Shown: positions 21,574 through 33,601, numbered from the stretch's first letter. The stretch: 64,000 nucleotides of DNA from Pectobacterium carotovorum (GCA_016415585.1 CP066552.1:4464001-4528000); one strand, 5' to 3'. Numbers and translations: made by a program. Notes: generated by a model from the letters alone, not told the origin.

Positions 21574-21600
21574 AAAAAAGGGCGATACACGCCCTTTTTT
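21574..21600. terminator. terminator between rraA and zapB
   Basis: AAAAAAGGGC, 7-nt loop, GCCCTTTTTT. A/T tracts on both sides serve the convergent rraA and zapB transcripts. Confidence 0.85.
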
Positions 21601-21649
21601 ATTTGGCTCAATCGATAAGCCGTTCCTTCGTCTGAGCCAGCAAGTCCGA

Positions 21650-21889
21650 TTAGACTTCTTCCATTTTGCCTAACAGCGCGCGCAGGCGCTCTTGCCATAC
21701 CACTTGCTCTTCTTTCAATTGCTCGTTCTCGCGCACCAGCGCTTCACGTGAACCCGCTGCCGCCTGAACATCCTGCGACAGCGCGTTGTTCTGCTCTTTC
21801 AGCTCTTCAATTTCCATTTGCAACAGCGTGATGGTATCAATCGCCTGCTGAACTTTCGCTTCCAGCTTTTCAAACACTTCAAATGACAT
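21650..21889 (-). CDS. zapB: cell division coiled-coil protein ZapB
   Basis: 79 aa, entirely coiled coil with heptads of Leu/Ile ([20 protein letters not shown] start, same as enterobacterial ZapB). It assembles with ZapA at the inner side of the Z ring. Convergent with rraA. Confidence 0.95.
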   Translation of the reverse strand: MSFEVFEKLEAKVQQAIDTITLLQMEIEELKEQNNALSQDVQAAAGSREALVRENEQLKEEQVVWQERLRALLGKMEEV

Positions 21890-22113
21890 TCTTCAAACCC
21901 CTTTTAATCGCAACAAGGCAAAGATCGGTTAACGCTGGCTTTCGAACTCTGTAACCAACACCCAACGGTGTCGCCATCCGCCCGTAAGCATAATCCTGAC
22001 CGCGGGACGGCTGACAAGACAGACCATAGCGAAATTGTATGTAGCCAACCGCCACCTGTCTAGCGCACATCCCCCACTACGCGAGTGTGGCAGCTTTTCT
22101 TACGTAACACTAT

Positions 22114-22197
22114 CAGTACAAACTGAAAAACAGGCAGTACAAACTGAAAAACGGACAGCCGAAACGGAAAAATGAGCGGCGTAAACTGAAAATGACT
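22114..22197. repeat. 21-bp tandem repeat, four copies
   Basis: Units at 22114, 22135, 22156 and 22177. Copies 1 and 2 share CAGTACAAACTGAAAAAC; copies 3 and 4 diverge but keep the frame and length (CCGAAACGGAAAAATG, GTAAACTGAAAATG). No function is evident. Confidence 0.75.
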
Positions 22198-22220
22198 CCT
22201 GTTCGCTTCCCCATTACTCC

Positions 22221-22480
22221 TATAGACCCCAAATAATTCAAGTTGTAGGAAGGCGGCAATCGCACGACAAATCGGTTCCAGACCGATTTGAACAGCGCTA
22301 GCGCTGGCCCGAAGGGTGGGCCTCATTAATCCCCAGGAGCTAATACCAGTAAGTAACTGGGGTGAGTAAAGACAAATCGGCCTAGCCGATTTGAACGCCG
22401 CTTGCGGCGGCCCTTCAGGGCGAGGCTCAGTGATGAGCCGAGTATTGCCAACGCATCTACAGCTTGAAGTATGACGGGAA
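22221..22480. repeat. composite palindromic intergenic element (MITE-like)
   Basis: The ends are imperfect inverted repeats: TTCAAGTTGTAG...GGCGGCAA on the left, TTGCCAACGCATCTACAGC plus TTGAA on the right. The centre is a hairpin, CCCCAGGAGC ... AACTGGGGTGAG. These ends and centre match a widespread enterobacterial palindromic repeat (Yersinia, Serratia, Pectobacterium) as I remember it. Two extra units flank the hairpin, each opening with a palindrome CAAATCGG...CCGATTTG (22268-22290 and 22373-22393) followed by GAAC and a GC-rich stem. No coding capacity. Confidence 0.6.
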
Positions 22481-22597
22481 GTGTTAATAAATTTAACCTG
22501 AGCGTTACTATCAACCATGGGCGAAAAACCACCGTGAGTCATCTTATAAGCGAATACGCTCATTTTCTTGACGCACAACACACATTTTAATTTCGAT

Positions 22598-22617
22598 ATT
22601 TCTCGTTTTCGAGCATT
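22598..22617. promoter_or_regulatory. candidate GlpR operator upstream of glpF
   Basis: The sequence ATTTCTCGTTTTCGAGCATT has a CTCG-TTTT-CGAG core, close to the glp operator layout (TTCG-N4-CGAA). It lies ~100 bp before glpF. GlpR represses glycerol genes without glycerol-3-phosphate. Confidence 0.45.
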
Positions 22618-22715
22618 AACGATAAATTCACATCATAAATACATTTAAAACAGAGGATGCTCCCAACGGTATCCTTAGACCTACCACTCTGTATGTTACC
22701 CAGCAGGAAAAAAAT

Positions 22716-25120
<2,405 letters not shown>

Positions 25121-25142
25121 TCCATCCACTAATCCATCAACA

Positions 25143-25170
25143 ACGGGCGCGCTTGTCGCGCCCGTTTTTT
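25143..25170 (+). terminator. rho-independent terminator after glpK
   Basis: ACGGGCGCG, 5-nt loop, CGCGCCCGT, then TTTTT. Separates glpFK from glpX, which therefore likely has its own promoter or depends on readthrough. Confidence 0.88.
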
Positions 25171-25372
25171 AATCTCGCTCAACCGCCCCTCCCCCATTGT
25201 GATAAAATCCCCGCCCACATCCTAATGTTGATCGTTTAAGAACCGAGATACCGGAGCGACCACAGTGCGAGGTGTCCCTGCGGGAACCTCATCACCGTGT
25301 TTCCCCTAAATCCATGCTTAAGTGGCTAACATGAGGCCGCTTCTTTTCCCGATCGACAACAGACAGGTATTT

Positions 25373-26383
25373 ATGAAACGTGAATTAGCCATTGAGTTCT
25401 CACGCGTCACCGAAGCAGCCGCGCTGGCAGGCTATAAATGGTTAGGCCGTGGCGACAAGAATGCCGCCGACAATGCTGCCGTACAGGCGATGCGCATCAT
25501 GCTGAATCAGGTCAATATCAACGGTCAGATTGTCATCGGCGAAGGGGAAATCGACGAAGCGCCTATGCTGTTCATCGGCGAGCAGGTCGGCACTGGTCAG
25601 GGCGATGCCGTAGACATCGCCGTCGATCCGATTGAAGGCACGCGGATGACGGCAATGGGTCAGGCGAATGCGCTGGCCGTGCTGGCCGTCGGCGAAAAAG
25701 GGGCGTTTTTGCACGCACCAGACATGTACATGGAAAAGCTGATCGTCGGCCCCGAGGCGAAAGGGTCGATTGACCTCAACCTGCCGCTGGCGGACAACCT
25801 GCGCAATGTCGCACTGAAACTGGGCAAGCCGCTCAGCCAGTTAACCGTGACAACGCTGGCTAAACCGCGCCACGATGCCTGCATCGCAGAAATGCAGCAA
25901 CTGGGCGTGAAAGTGTTCGCGATTCCAGACGGTGACGTCGCCGCATCCATCCTCACCTGCATGCCGGACAGCGAAGTTGACGTGCTGTACGGCATCGGCG
26001 GAGCACCCGAAGGCGTGATTTCAGCGGCCGTTATCCGTGCGCTTGATGGCGACATGCAGGGGCGTTTGCTGGCACGTCATCAGGTCAAAGGCGGTAGCGT
26101 TGAAAACCGCCGCATCGGTGAAGATGAGCTGGCACGCTGCCGCCAAATGGGCATCAAAGCGGGTGGTGTCCTCAAGCTTGATGACATGGCGCGCAACGAT
26201 AACGTGATTTTCTCCGCGACCGGCATCACCAAAGGTGATTTGCTAGACGGGATCGCGCGTAAAGGCAATATGGCTACCACAGAAACACTGCTAATCCGCG
26301 GCAAATCCCGCACGATCCGCCGGATTAAATCAACGCACTACCTGGATCGTAAGGATCGCACGCTGCACGAATTCCTGCTGTAG
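25373..26383 (+). CDS. glpX: class II fructose-1,6-bisphosphatase
   Basis: 336 aa from ATG 25373 (MKRELAIEFSRVTEAAALAG aligns with E. coli GlpX, 336 aa). An upstream in-frame start at 25322 would add 17 unrelated residues. The metal-binding motifs are GEGEIDEAPM and VDPIEGTRMTAMG. It serves gluconeogenesis from glycerol. The 5' region holds an imperfect hairpin (GAGGTGTCCC / GGGAACCTC, 25270-25289). Confidence 0.95.
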   Translation: MKRELAIEFSRVTEAAALAGYKWLGRGDKNAADNAAVQAMRIMLNQVNINGQIVIGEGEIDEAPMLFIGEQVGTGQGDAVDIAVDPIEGTRMTAMGQANALAVLAVGEKGAFLHAPDMYMEKLIVGPEAKGSIDLNLPLADNLRNVALKLGKPLSQLTVTTLAKPRHDACIAEMQQLGVKVFAIPDGDVAASILTCMPDSEVDVLYGIGGAPEGVISAAVIRALDGDMQGRLLARHQVKGGSVENRRIGEDELARCRQMGIKAGGVLKLDDMARNDNVIFSATGITKGDLLDGIARKGNMATTETLLIRGKSRTIRRIKSTHYLDRKDRTLHEFLL

Positions 26384-26500
26384 CAGACGACTGCCTGGCT
26401 AACAGATTGTTTCACAGTTGTTAATAAATGGCGTATCGTAGATGCACGACTTACATGCAAAAATAGCAGCGTCTAATGCAAGCAACAGGAGCAGAAAAAT

Positions 26501-27247
26501 ATGGCTGAATGGGTGACAGGCAAGGTGGTTCAGGTGGAAAACTGGACAGAAAGTCTGTTTAGCGTTCGGGTTCACGCGCCCACCGATGCATTCACTGCCG
26601 GGCAGTATGGCAAACTGGCGCTGGAGATTGATGGCGAGAAAGTGCAGCGCGCTTATTCCTACGTGAATGCGCCTAGCGATCCCACGCTTGAGTTCTATCT
26701 GGTGACGGTACCAGAAGGCAAGCTCAGCCCGCATCTGCATGCGCTGCAGCCCGGTTCAGACGTCATGATCGTCAAAGAGGCTGCCGGCTTTTTCGTGCTG
26801 GAAGAAGTGCCTGATTGTGAAACGCTGTGGATGCTGGCAACAGGCACGGGCATTGGCCCTTACCTGTCGATTCTTCAGGAAGGCAAGGATCTGGAGCGTT
26901 TTAAGAACATCGTACTGGTTCACGCCGCCCGCTTCTCACGCGATCTGAGCTATCTGCCGCTGATGCAGCAATTACAGCAGCGCTACCACGGTCAACTGCG
27001 TATTCAAACGGTCGTCAGCCGGGAAGAGGAAACGGGCTCGCTGACGGGCCGCATTCCCCAGCTTATCAGCAGCGGTACGCTGGAAGCCGCCGTGGGCTTG
27101 CCGATGGATGCAGCAACCAGCCACGTCATGCTGTGCGGTAACCCGCAGATGGTACGCGACACTCAACTGTTGCTGAAAGAAGAGCGTCAAATGACCAAGC
27201 ACCTGCGCCGCAGGCCCGGTCATATGACCGCCGAAAACTATTGGTAA
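26501..27247 (+). CDS. fpr: ferredoxin/flavodoxin-NADP+ reductase
   Basis: 248 aa, same as E. coli Fpr. The FAD-binding motif is RAYSYVNAP, and the NADP-binding motif GTGIGPYLSIL. The C-terminus ends in the aromatic residue typical of bacterial Fpr (AENYW). It moves electrons between NADPH and flavodoxin/ferredoxin, supporting radical enzymes and oxidative-stress tolerance. Upstream lies a plausible SoxRS region, though I cannot place a soxbox with confidence. Confidence 0.95.
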   Translation: MAEWVTGKVVQVENWTESLFSVRVHAPTDAFTAGQYGKLALEIDGEKVQRAYSYVNAPSDPTLEFYLVTVPEGKLSPHLHALQPGSDVMIVKEAAGFFVLEEVPDCETLWMLATGTGIGPYLSILQEGKDLERFKNIVLVHAARFSRDLSYLPLMQQLQQRYHGQLRIQTVVSREEETGSLTGRIPQLISSGTLEAAVGLPMDAATSHVMLCGNPQMVRDTQLLLKEERQMTKHLRRRPGHMTAENYW

Positions 27248-27264
27248 ACCGCGTTTTATACCAA

Positions 27265-27687
27265 CTAGCGGCGGAAACGAAACGGCTCCGCCGCTGCTCC
27301 AAAACGATTTTCCCCTTTTGTCCCCAGAAAAACGCCGCAGTCGAGCAGCGTCATCACGACAATCAGGATCGGCAAAAAGCGGCCAATGCCCCACTGCCAG
27401 ATGGACGAAAACATCGTCCAATTCCCTGAGGCCAACATCCACGCCACCACTAACAACAGCGCCCACCAGCCGCTCTTATTACGGTCATGCAGCCGTTTCA
27501 CCATAATCGCCGCCGTCGGCCACAGCAGTACCACCAAACCAAACGCCGTCGATTGCGTATCCAGCCAGCTTTGGCCGGAGAGCGTAAACAGCACCGCCAT
27601 CAATGCGACCCAAATCGCCATCCAAAGCCAGAAATCACGACGACCGACCCGGCCTTTAAACGAGAAGCACCACTGCTGTAATGTCAT
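27265..27687 (-). CDS. yiiR: DUF805 family inner-membrane protein (YiiR-like)
   Basis: 140 aa with the DUF805 opening FKGRVGRRDFWLWM and four predicted helices, ending in a basic tail. It sits convergent to fpr, as yiiR does in E. coli. The function of DUF805 proteins is unknown. Confidence 0.85.
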   Translation of the reverse strand: MTLQQWCFSFKGRVGRRDFWLWMAIWVALMAVLFTLSGQSWLDTQSTAFGLVVLLWPTAAIMVKRLHDRNKSGWWALLLVVAWMLASGNWTMFSSIWQWGIGRFLPILIVVMTLLDCGVFLGTKGENRFGAAAEPFRFRR

Positions 27688-27924
27688 TAACGATAACGCC
27701 CTGAATTGTCAGCCTGTCTGGCCGAATTAATCTATATTTAATCGTGGCTGATTTTACCTCAACCCGAGTATTTGCCTGCAATCTTTACGCGATTTTTGTC
27801 AGCCGTGTTCGATTTCTCACAACCTCGTACTATTTTTGACAACGACGTACAAATGCCGCTTTAATCGAATGTATTCTGCCGTTATCGGCCTGGACATCTT
27901 CTGAAGTGGCTGACCCGAATCCCT

Positions 27925-28524
27925 ATGACACGAAAACGCATCGCTTCACTTTTGGTTATATCATCGCTGGTGCTGTACCAAACTCTCGCGGGGGCCGATC
28001 CGACGTTTCCGCCTAAAACCTCAGCTAATGCGCCGTATCTGCTGGCTGGTGCCCCCACCTTCGATCAAACCATCACGCAGTTCCGTTCTCGCTACAACCT
28101 GAGTAACCCGACGCTGCCGATCGGTGAATTTCGGGTTGTCGACACCGGTAATATCACCAGCATGTTGACCCGCGCAGCCAGCCGCATTAACGATCACCTC
28201 TATGCCTCAACCGCGCTGGAGAAAGGCACTGGGAAAATCAAAACGATGCAAATTACCTGGTTGCCGCAGCCGCAGAGCGAACAAGAAACCGCAGTGCGTC
28301 GTAAGCAGGCTATCGACTATATGGCTGCGCTGGCACGCACGTTCGCACCGTCACTAACGGAAGAACAGAGTGTGAAAAAAGTCACCGGACTACTGGAAAA
28401 AGGCAAAGGACAGCGCTTTCATCAGCAAACGGAAGGAGCCTTGCGTTATGTTGTTGCAGATGATGGTGAAAAAGGGCTAACTTTTGCTGTTGAACCGATT
28501 AAGCTAACGCTATCTGAACCGTGA
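27925..28524 (+). CDS. yiiQ: DUF1454 family periplasmic protein (YiiQ-like)
   Basis: 199 aa with an N-terminal signal peptide (~1-24, IASLLVISSLVLYQTLAGA). It lies between yiiR and tpiA, matching E. coli yiiQ. The body has no recognisable catalytic motif. Unknown function. Confidence 0.85.
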   Translation: MTRKRIASLLVISSLVLYQTLAGADPTFPPKTSANAPYLLAGAPTFDQTITQFRSRYNLSNPTLPIGEFRVVDTGNITSMLTRAASRINDHLYASTALEKGTGKIKTMQITWLPQPQSEQETAVRRKQAIDYMAALARTFAPSLTEEQSVKKVTGLLEKGKGQRFHQQTEGALRYVVADDGEKGLTFAVEPIKLTLSEP

Positions 28525-28650
28525 TCAACCCGGTAATTAATGACGAAAAACAGAGCCACGGTCACATTTCGTCTCTATACTGTGGGCAGGTCATATTGCC
28601 TGACGGCAGTAAAATTTATACATCGGTTCATTGACACCTTGATTTATTAA

Positions 28651-29457
<807 letters not shown>

Positions 29458-29495
29458 GCTTTATCGAAAACGGGCGGATAAAGGTTCGTCTAATC

Positions 29496-29534
29496 AAAAA
29501 GCCGGTTCACGCTGTCGCGCAACCGGCTTTTTTT
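29496..29534 (+). terminator. rho-independent terminator after tpiA
   Basis: AAAAAGCCGGTT, 13-nt loop, AACCGGCTTTTT and more T residues. Confidence 0.87.
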
Positions 29535-29597
29535 GATCTCATTCAACTGTCAGTACTACTAGATTCACAGTCAGCTTATCTGCCTGTTCCCACACGT

Positions 29598-29630
29598 TTG
29601 ACTTCATATTTATTGTAGCTACAATAAATA
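29598..29630 (+). promoter_or_regulatory. brnTA promoter with embedded 24-bp palindromic operator
   Basis: -35 TTGACT (29598-29603), 16-bp spacer, -10 TACAAT (29620-29625). A perfect 24-bp palindrome (29607-29630, half-site TATTTATTGTAG) covers the spacer and -10. BrnA homologues repress their own promoter, so this is its likely operator. The predicted start of transcription is base 29632, the A of the brnT ATG. Confidence 0.7.
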
Positions 29631-29631
29631 A

Positions 29632-29922
29632 ATGAAAATCATATTCGACCCGATTAAGAATGAGAGCAATAAGCAAAAACACGGCGTTTACTTGGCCGAC
29701 GCTAAATATCTTGATTGGGACCGAATGGTTGCCGCATCTGACTCTCTTGGTAACTACAGCGAAGACCGTTACATAGGTATCACTTACGGCCTTGCTTATC
29801 TCAACAACCGAATTTATGTCGTAGTATTTACTTACAGCGATGGAGACGACGAAGAAATTTACCGCATCATCAGTTTGCGGAAAGCCACTAAAGCGGAGGT
29901 GGAAAAATATGCCAAAACTTAA
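29632..29922 (+). CDS. brnT: BrnT-family ribonuclease toxin
   Basis: 96 aa. The pattern FDPIKNESNKQKHGVYLADA and, further on, RIISLRKATKAEVEKY is the BrnT (DUF497) family, a RelE-like ribonuclease fold. There is no Shine-Dalgarno sequence before the ATG, and the promoter predicts a leaderless message. brnA overlaps by 14 bp and has its own SD within brnT. Together they form a type II toxin-antitoxin module inserted after tpiA. Confidence 0.9.
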   Translation: MKIIFDPIKNESNKQKHGVYLADAKYLDWDRMVAASDSLGNYSEDRYIGITYGLAYLNNRIYVVVFTYSDGDDEEIYRIISLRKATKAEVEKYAKT

Positions 29923-30223
29923 GCAGGGTACTATCCTCCCTACGGATGAGGAAGACCGTAAAATTCAGGAAGCTATTGCACAAGACCCTGATACACGCTC
30001 GCTTGAAGGTGAGAACGTGCAGCTTATGCCTTTCAGTAAATTGAAAGCAATGCGCAAACAGGGACGCCCCGTTAAACCTGCACCAAAAGTACAAGTCAGT
30101 ATTCGATACTCTCCAGAAGTTATCGCAGCCTTCAAAGCGACTGGTCGCGGTTGGCAAACCCGCATGGATGCAGCGATGGCGGATTGGCTTAAAAACCATT
30201 CCCCAAACGACATCAAAATTTGA
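29909..30223 (+). CDS. brnA: BrnA-family antitoxin
   Basis: 104 aa from ATG 29909, eight bases after GGAGGT; a longer open frame upstream is not needed. The C-terminal part (VQVSIRYSPEVIAAFKATGRGWQTRMDAAMADWL) is a ribbon-helix-helix DNA-binding domain of the BrnA type. It binds BrnT through its N-terminal segment and should repress at the 29607-29630 palindrome. Confidence 0.9.
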   Translation: MPKLKQGTILPTDEEDRKIQEAIAQDPDTRSLEGENVQLMPFSKLKAMRKQGRPVKPAPKVQVSIRYSPEVIAAFKATGRGWQTRMDAAMADWLKNHSPNDIKI

Positions 30224-30268
30224 TGCAACTTCTAAAGCCAGCCTTTTAAGCTAATCCTGATGAGATGA

Positions 30269-30299
30269 TCCCCCTGTGAGCAGCATGCTAACAGGGGGA
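30269..30299. terminator. hairpin between brnA and aguA
   Basis: TCCCCCTGT / ACAGGGGGA, 9-bp stem with a 13-nt loop between convergent genes. No T tract, so a weak terminator at best. Confidence 0.45.
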
Positions 30300-30345
30300 A
30301 TAATCACGGCTAGCGTGATCGCCCACCGTCAGAGAATAGGAAACG

Positions 30346-31449
30346 TTACTTCGTCGCAGGGATTTGCTGCGTAATGCAGTGAATATTTCCCCCACCCAGC
30401 AGGATTTCCCGCGCAGGCACGCCGCTAATCAGGTAGCCAGGGAACATCTGTTGCAGCAGATCGCGTGCAACGTCATCCGTCTTCTCATCCAGCAGCGGGA
30501 AAATAATCTGCTGGTTGCTGATCAGGAAATTCACATAAGAACCCGCCAGACGGGAACCGGCAAGGCGTTCGACGGCATCGCCGCTGTCCACGCCCTGTGC
30601 TTCCTCTTTGGTTGCATACAGCGGACCGGGGGCAGGTAATTTCCAGATTTTCAACTGTCGACCCTGAGCATCTTTGGCCGTAGATAACACACGATAAGCG
30701 GCCATAGAGCGCACATACTGCGGATCGTTTTCATCATCCGTCCAGTGCAGCGCCACTTCGCCGGGGCGCACGAAACAGCACATGTTATCGATATGCCCGT
30801 CGGTTTCGTCGTTATACACACCTTCTTCCAGCCAGATAACCGTCGAAATATCGAGGTAATCACGCATCAACTGTTCGATTTCCGCCTTGCTTAAATGCGG
30901 GTTACGGTTCGGATTGAGCAAGCATTCCGCCGTAGTCAGCAGGGTGCCTTCACCATCAACATGGATCGAGCCACCTTCCAGAATCAGCGGAGCGGCATAG
31001 CGTGCGGCCTGATGATAGTCCAGCACCTGTGCTGCGACTTTCTCATCCTGACGCCAGTCTTCATACAGACCGCCCAGTTCGCCGCCCCAGGCGTTGAACT
31101 GCCAGTCGATACCCCGACGCTCACCGGCCTGATTCAGCACAATGGTTGGACCGGTGTCACGCATCCAGGCGTCGTCACTTTCCATTTCCACCAGTGTGAC
31201 GTTCACCGGCATCACTTTTTGCGCATCTGCCATGTAGCGTGCAGGCACGCCCATAATCACCGGCGTGTTCTGGGCGATGGCTTCCGCCACGCGCGCGAAC
31301 GTTTTCTGCGCCGGAACGCCCTGCTCGCGCCAGTTGTCGGTACGATACGGCCAAATCATCCACACGGCATCATGCGGTGCCCATTCGGCGGGCATCGCAA
31401 AGCCATCCTGCTGCGGCGTGGTGAGATGAGGAGTAGCTAACTGTGACAT
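30346..31449 (-). CDS. aguA: agmatine deiminase
   Basis: 367 aa from ATG 31449; a GTG three bases earlier is an alternative. It is a peptidyl-arginine-deiminase-type fold with [16 protein letters not shown] near the start, the catalytic His in ETDGHIDN and the active-site Cys near residue 358 in [11 protein letters not shown]. It converts agmatine to N-carbamoylputrescine. Starts at or just after the aguB stop, so both are one operon making putrescine. Confidence 0.96.
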   Translation of the reverse strand: MSQLATPHLTTPQQDGFAMPAEWAPHDAVWMIWPYRTDNWREQGVPAQKTFARVAEAIAQNTPVIMGVPARYMADAQKVMPVNVTLVEMESDDAWMRDTGPTIVLNQAGERRGIDWQFNAWGGELGGLYEDWRQDEKVAAQVLDYHQAARYAAPLILEGGSIHVDGEGTLLTTAECLLNPNRNPHLSKAEIEQLMRDYLDISTVIWLEEGVYNDETDGHIDNMCCFVRPGEVALHWTDDENDPQYVRSMAAYRVLSTAKDAQGRQLKIWKLPAPGPLYATKEEAQGVDSGDAVERLAGSRLAGSYVNFLISNQQIIFPLLDEKTDDVARDLLQQMFPGYLISGVPAREILLGGGNIHCITQQIPATK

Positions 31450-31452
31450 CAC

Positions 31453-32337
31453 TTATCTCCGGGTCTTGCCGTCAGAGGTGGCAATCGTGCCGTACATTTC
31501 CGGGCGACGGTCGCGGAACAGGCCCCATGACGCACGCTGTGCCGCAATGGCTTCTAAATCAAATTCATGCACCAGAATCGCTTCATCCGTCTTATTGGCC
31601 TGTGCCAACAGCGCACCCGTTTGGTCGGCAATGAAGGACGAACCGTAGAACGTCATTTCCAGACCGTCGATGTATTTGCTGGCTTCTGTACCAATACGGT
31701 TGGATGCGATTACCGGCACCAGATTCGCAGCGGCGTGACCTTGCTGAACGCGGGTCCAGTGCGGCTGGCTGTCGATGTCTGGGTAAGCGGGTTCAGAACC
31801 AATCGCGGTAGGATAGAAAATCAGCTCGGCACCCTGCAACGCCAGGCTGCGTGCGGTTTCTGGGAACCACTGATCCCAGCAAATGCCCACGCCGATTTTT
31901 GCGTAGCGCGTCTGCCAGACTTTAAAGCCAGTATCGCCCGGAATGAAGAATTGCTTCTCCTGATACGCCGGGCCATTCGGAATGTGCGTTTTGCGATAAA
32001 CATCCAGCACGGAGCCGTCCGCGTCAATCATCACCAGCGAGTTGTAATAGGCGTTATTGGCACGCTCAAAGAAGCTCAACGGCAACACCACGTTCAGCTC
32101 CGCCGCCAGTGCGGAAAAATGCTTAATCAGCGGGCTGGTTTCCAGCTCCTGCGCCAGCGCATAGTGCTCTGGGCTTTGATCGATACAGAAATACGGTGCG
32201 GCAAACAGTTCCTGAATCAGGATAACCTGCGCGCCCTTTGCATGCGCTTGTCGCACCAGTTTTTCGGCGTTTTCGATATTCTTGGGCAGATCCCAGGAAC
32301 ACGCCATTTGTGTTGCGGCAACGGTAACTTTTTTCAT
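31453..32337 (-). CDS. aguB: N-carbamoylputrescine amidase
   Basis: 294 aa, nitrilase superfamily. The catalytic triad is Glu43 (IQELF), Lys116 (YRKTHIP) and Cys153 (GICWDQWFPE). It hydrolyses N-carbamoylputrescine to putrescine, CO2 and ammonia. First gene of aguBA, so in this order the second enzyme is translated first. Confidence 0.96.
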   Translation of the reverse strand: MKKVTVAATQMACSWDLPKNIENAEKLVRQAHAKGAQVILIQELFAAPYFCIDQSPEHYALAQELETSPLIKHFSALAAELNVVLPLSFFERANNAYYNSLVMIDADGSVLDVYRKTHIPNGPAYQEKQFFIPGDTGFKVWQTRYAKIGVGICWDQWFPETARSLALQGAELIFYPTAIGSEPAYPDIDSQPHWTRVQQGHAAANLVPVIASNRIGTEASKYIDGLEMTFYGSSFIADQTGALLAQANKTDEAILVHEFDLEAIAAQRASWGLFRDRRPEMYGTIATSDGKTRR

Positions 32338-32852
32338 GCGAAAACCTCAATAATAGCGATGTATACCCGCTCCTGCGCGGCAGATATCAATAGTGAGTGC
32401 GCTCGTTCAGGATAATGACAGCTATTCGTCTGCATTAACGAGTTCAACCCCGACGAGTTTAGGCCAACACACCACCCTATGCCCGATACGAAGGTAGCCT
32501 ATTCACCGAAAATGACATGTGCATTATGCCAGTTAATGGCGGCACTTCACTATGCTGAAAATGAATGATCTCGCGTGATGAATTCCACAGGAAAAATCGG
32601 CGCGTAATTTGGCGACACCTTCAAAATCATCGACTTTCCCTAACCATAACAGCACCCGTTTTTCTTACGAAAACCTCAATTTTTAGATATACATTTTTTC
32701 ACCAAATGTGAGTAAGCACCCACATACACACAATGTTTATATGATTTATTTATCACCTAAAATAGAACCAAACCTATTAATAAACACCAATTAAATAGGA
32801 ACCACCTTGCATTAATTAATGCCTAACTCAAACTTTCAGCATAACTGCGCAT

Positions 32853-32943
32853 TCTGCGCAACTTTTTGCTCACTTTCTGGTTGAAATCACTTTTTGCGCA
32901 ATGGATGCCGTTTTTTCGCGAGGTCTGCGCAACTTTTTGCTCA
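32853..32943. promoter_or_regulatory. two 20-bp upstream dyad repeats (candidate enhancer sites)
   Basis: TCTGCGCAACTTTTTGCTCA occurs identically at 32853-32872 and 32924-32943, start to start 71 bp. Each contains the dyad TGCGCAA-N4-TTGCTCA. They centre ~98 and ~169 bp upstream of the predicted σ54 start, where bacterial enhancer-binding proteins act. A partial half, TTTTTGCGCAA, lies between them (32891-32901). Confidence 0.6.
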
Positions 32944-33004
32944 AATTTTACTTAAGGAAAATTTGAGTTAAGGGAATTAATAGTAAAAACAACAAGATAA
33001 AAGT

Positions 33005-33020
33005 TGGCATGTGGATTGCT
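33005..33020 (+). promoter_or_regulatory. σ54 promoter of hcp
   Basis: TGGCATGTGGATTGCT differs from TGGCACG-N4-TTGCW at one base, with the GG and GC elements correctly spaced. The predicted start (~33031) leaves a ~38-nt leader before hcp. hcp-type islands in other Gram-negatives are known to be σ54-dependent. Confidence 0.75.
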
Positions 33021-33069
33021 ATACAGAACGTGAAGTTATTCAACTCGTTCAACAACAAGGAGCAAGACT

Positions 33070-33588
33070 ATGCCAACTCCATGCTATATCAGCATCGAAG
33101 GTAAAACTCAGGGCAACATCACCGCGGGTGCTTTCACCTCTGACTCTGTCGGCAACATCTATGTGGAAGGCCACGAAGATGAAATGCTGGTGCAGGAATT
33201 CAAACACGTGGTTACCGTACCAACCGACCCGCAGTCCGGTCAGCCATCCGGCCAGCGTGTGCACAAGCCGTTCAAATTCACCGTCGCACTGAACAAAGCG
33301 GTCCCGCTGCTGTACAACGCACTGTCTACTGGTGAAATGTTGCCAACCACGACCCTGAAGTGGTATCGCACCTCGGTGGAAGGTAAGCAGGAGCACTTCT
33401 TCTCTACCATCCTGACCGATGCCACCATCGTGGATATCGACTGCAAAATGCCACACTGTCAGGACCCGTCCAAGCTGGACTACACCCAACTGATTGAAGT
33501 GTCGCTGGCCTACCGCAAAATTGACTGGGAGCACACCGTTGCCGGTACCTCCGGCTCTGATGACTGGCGTGCGCCGGTCGAAGCGTAA
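33070..33588 (+). CDS. hcp: type VI secretion tube protein Hcp
   Basis: 172 aa with the Hcp fold signature (MPTPCYISIEGKTQGNITAG, later FKHVVTVPTDPQSGQPSG). Hcp hexamers stack to form the inner tube of the T6SS. The gene is preceded by AAGGAG and heads the island; a terminator separates it from vgrG, so Hcp is likely made in excess. No T6SS structural cluster is in the window, so the apparatus must be encoded elsewhere. Confidence 0.97.
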   Translation: MPTPCYISIEGKTQGNITAGAFTSDSVGNIYVEGHEDEMLVQEFKHVVTVPTDPQSGQPSGQRVHKPFKFTVALNKAVPLLYNALSTGEMLPTTTLKWYRTSVEGKQEHFFSTILTDATIVDIDCKMPHCQDPSKLDYTQLIEVSLAYRKIDWEHTVAGTSGSDDWRAPVEA

Positions 33589-33601
33589 TCTTTCTGTTTC
33601 T

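Larger units (their letters stand above)
21890..22715. other. 826-bp gene-free region between zapB and glpF
   Basis: Holds the divergent promoters of zapB and glpF, a four-copy 21-bp tandem repeat, a ~260-bp composite palindromic element and a GlpR-like operator, each listed separately. A 173-codon minus-strand open frame runs through the repeats but has no homologous look and no ribosome binding site; I treat it as non-coding. Confidence 0.65.
32338..33069. other. 732-bp AT-rich region between aguB and hcp
   Basis: No open frame of note. The right half holds the σ54 promoter and upstream dyad repeats of hcp. The left half must hold the aguBA promoter; I see nothing else there beyond low GC. 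Confidence 0.6.

Noticed and set aside
22114..22197. Possible CRISPR array
   Set aside because: The 21-bp units are directly adjacent with no spacers, and no cas genes are in the window.
22060..22581. 173-codon minus-strand frame in the zapB-glpF gap
   Set aside because: It runs through the 21-bp repeats and the palindromic element; the product is low-complexity with no SD.
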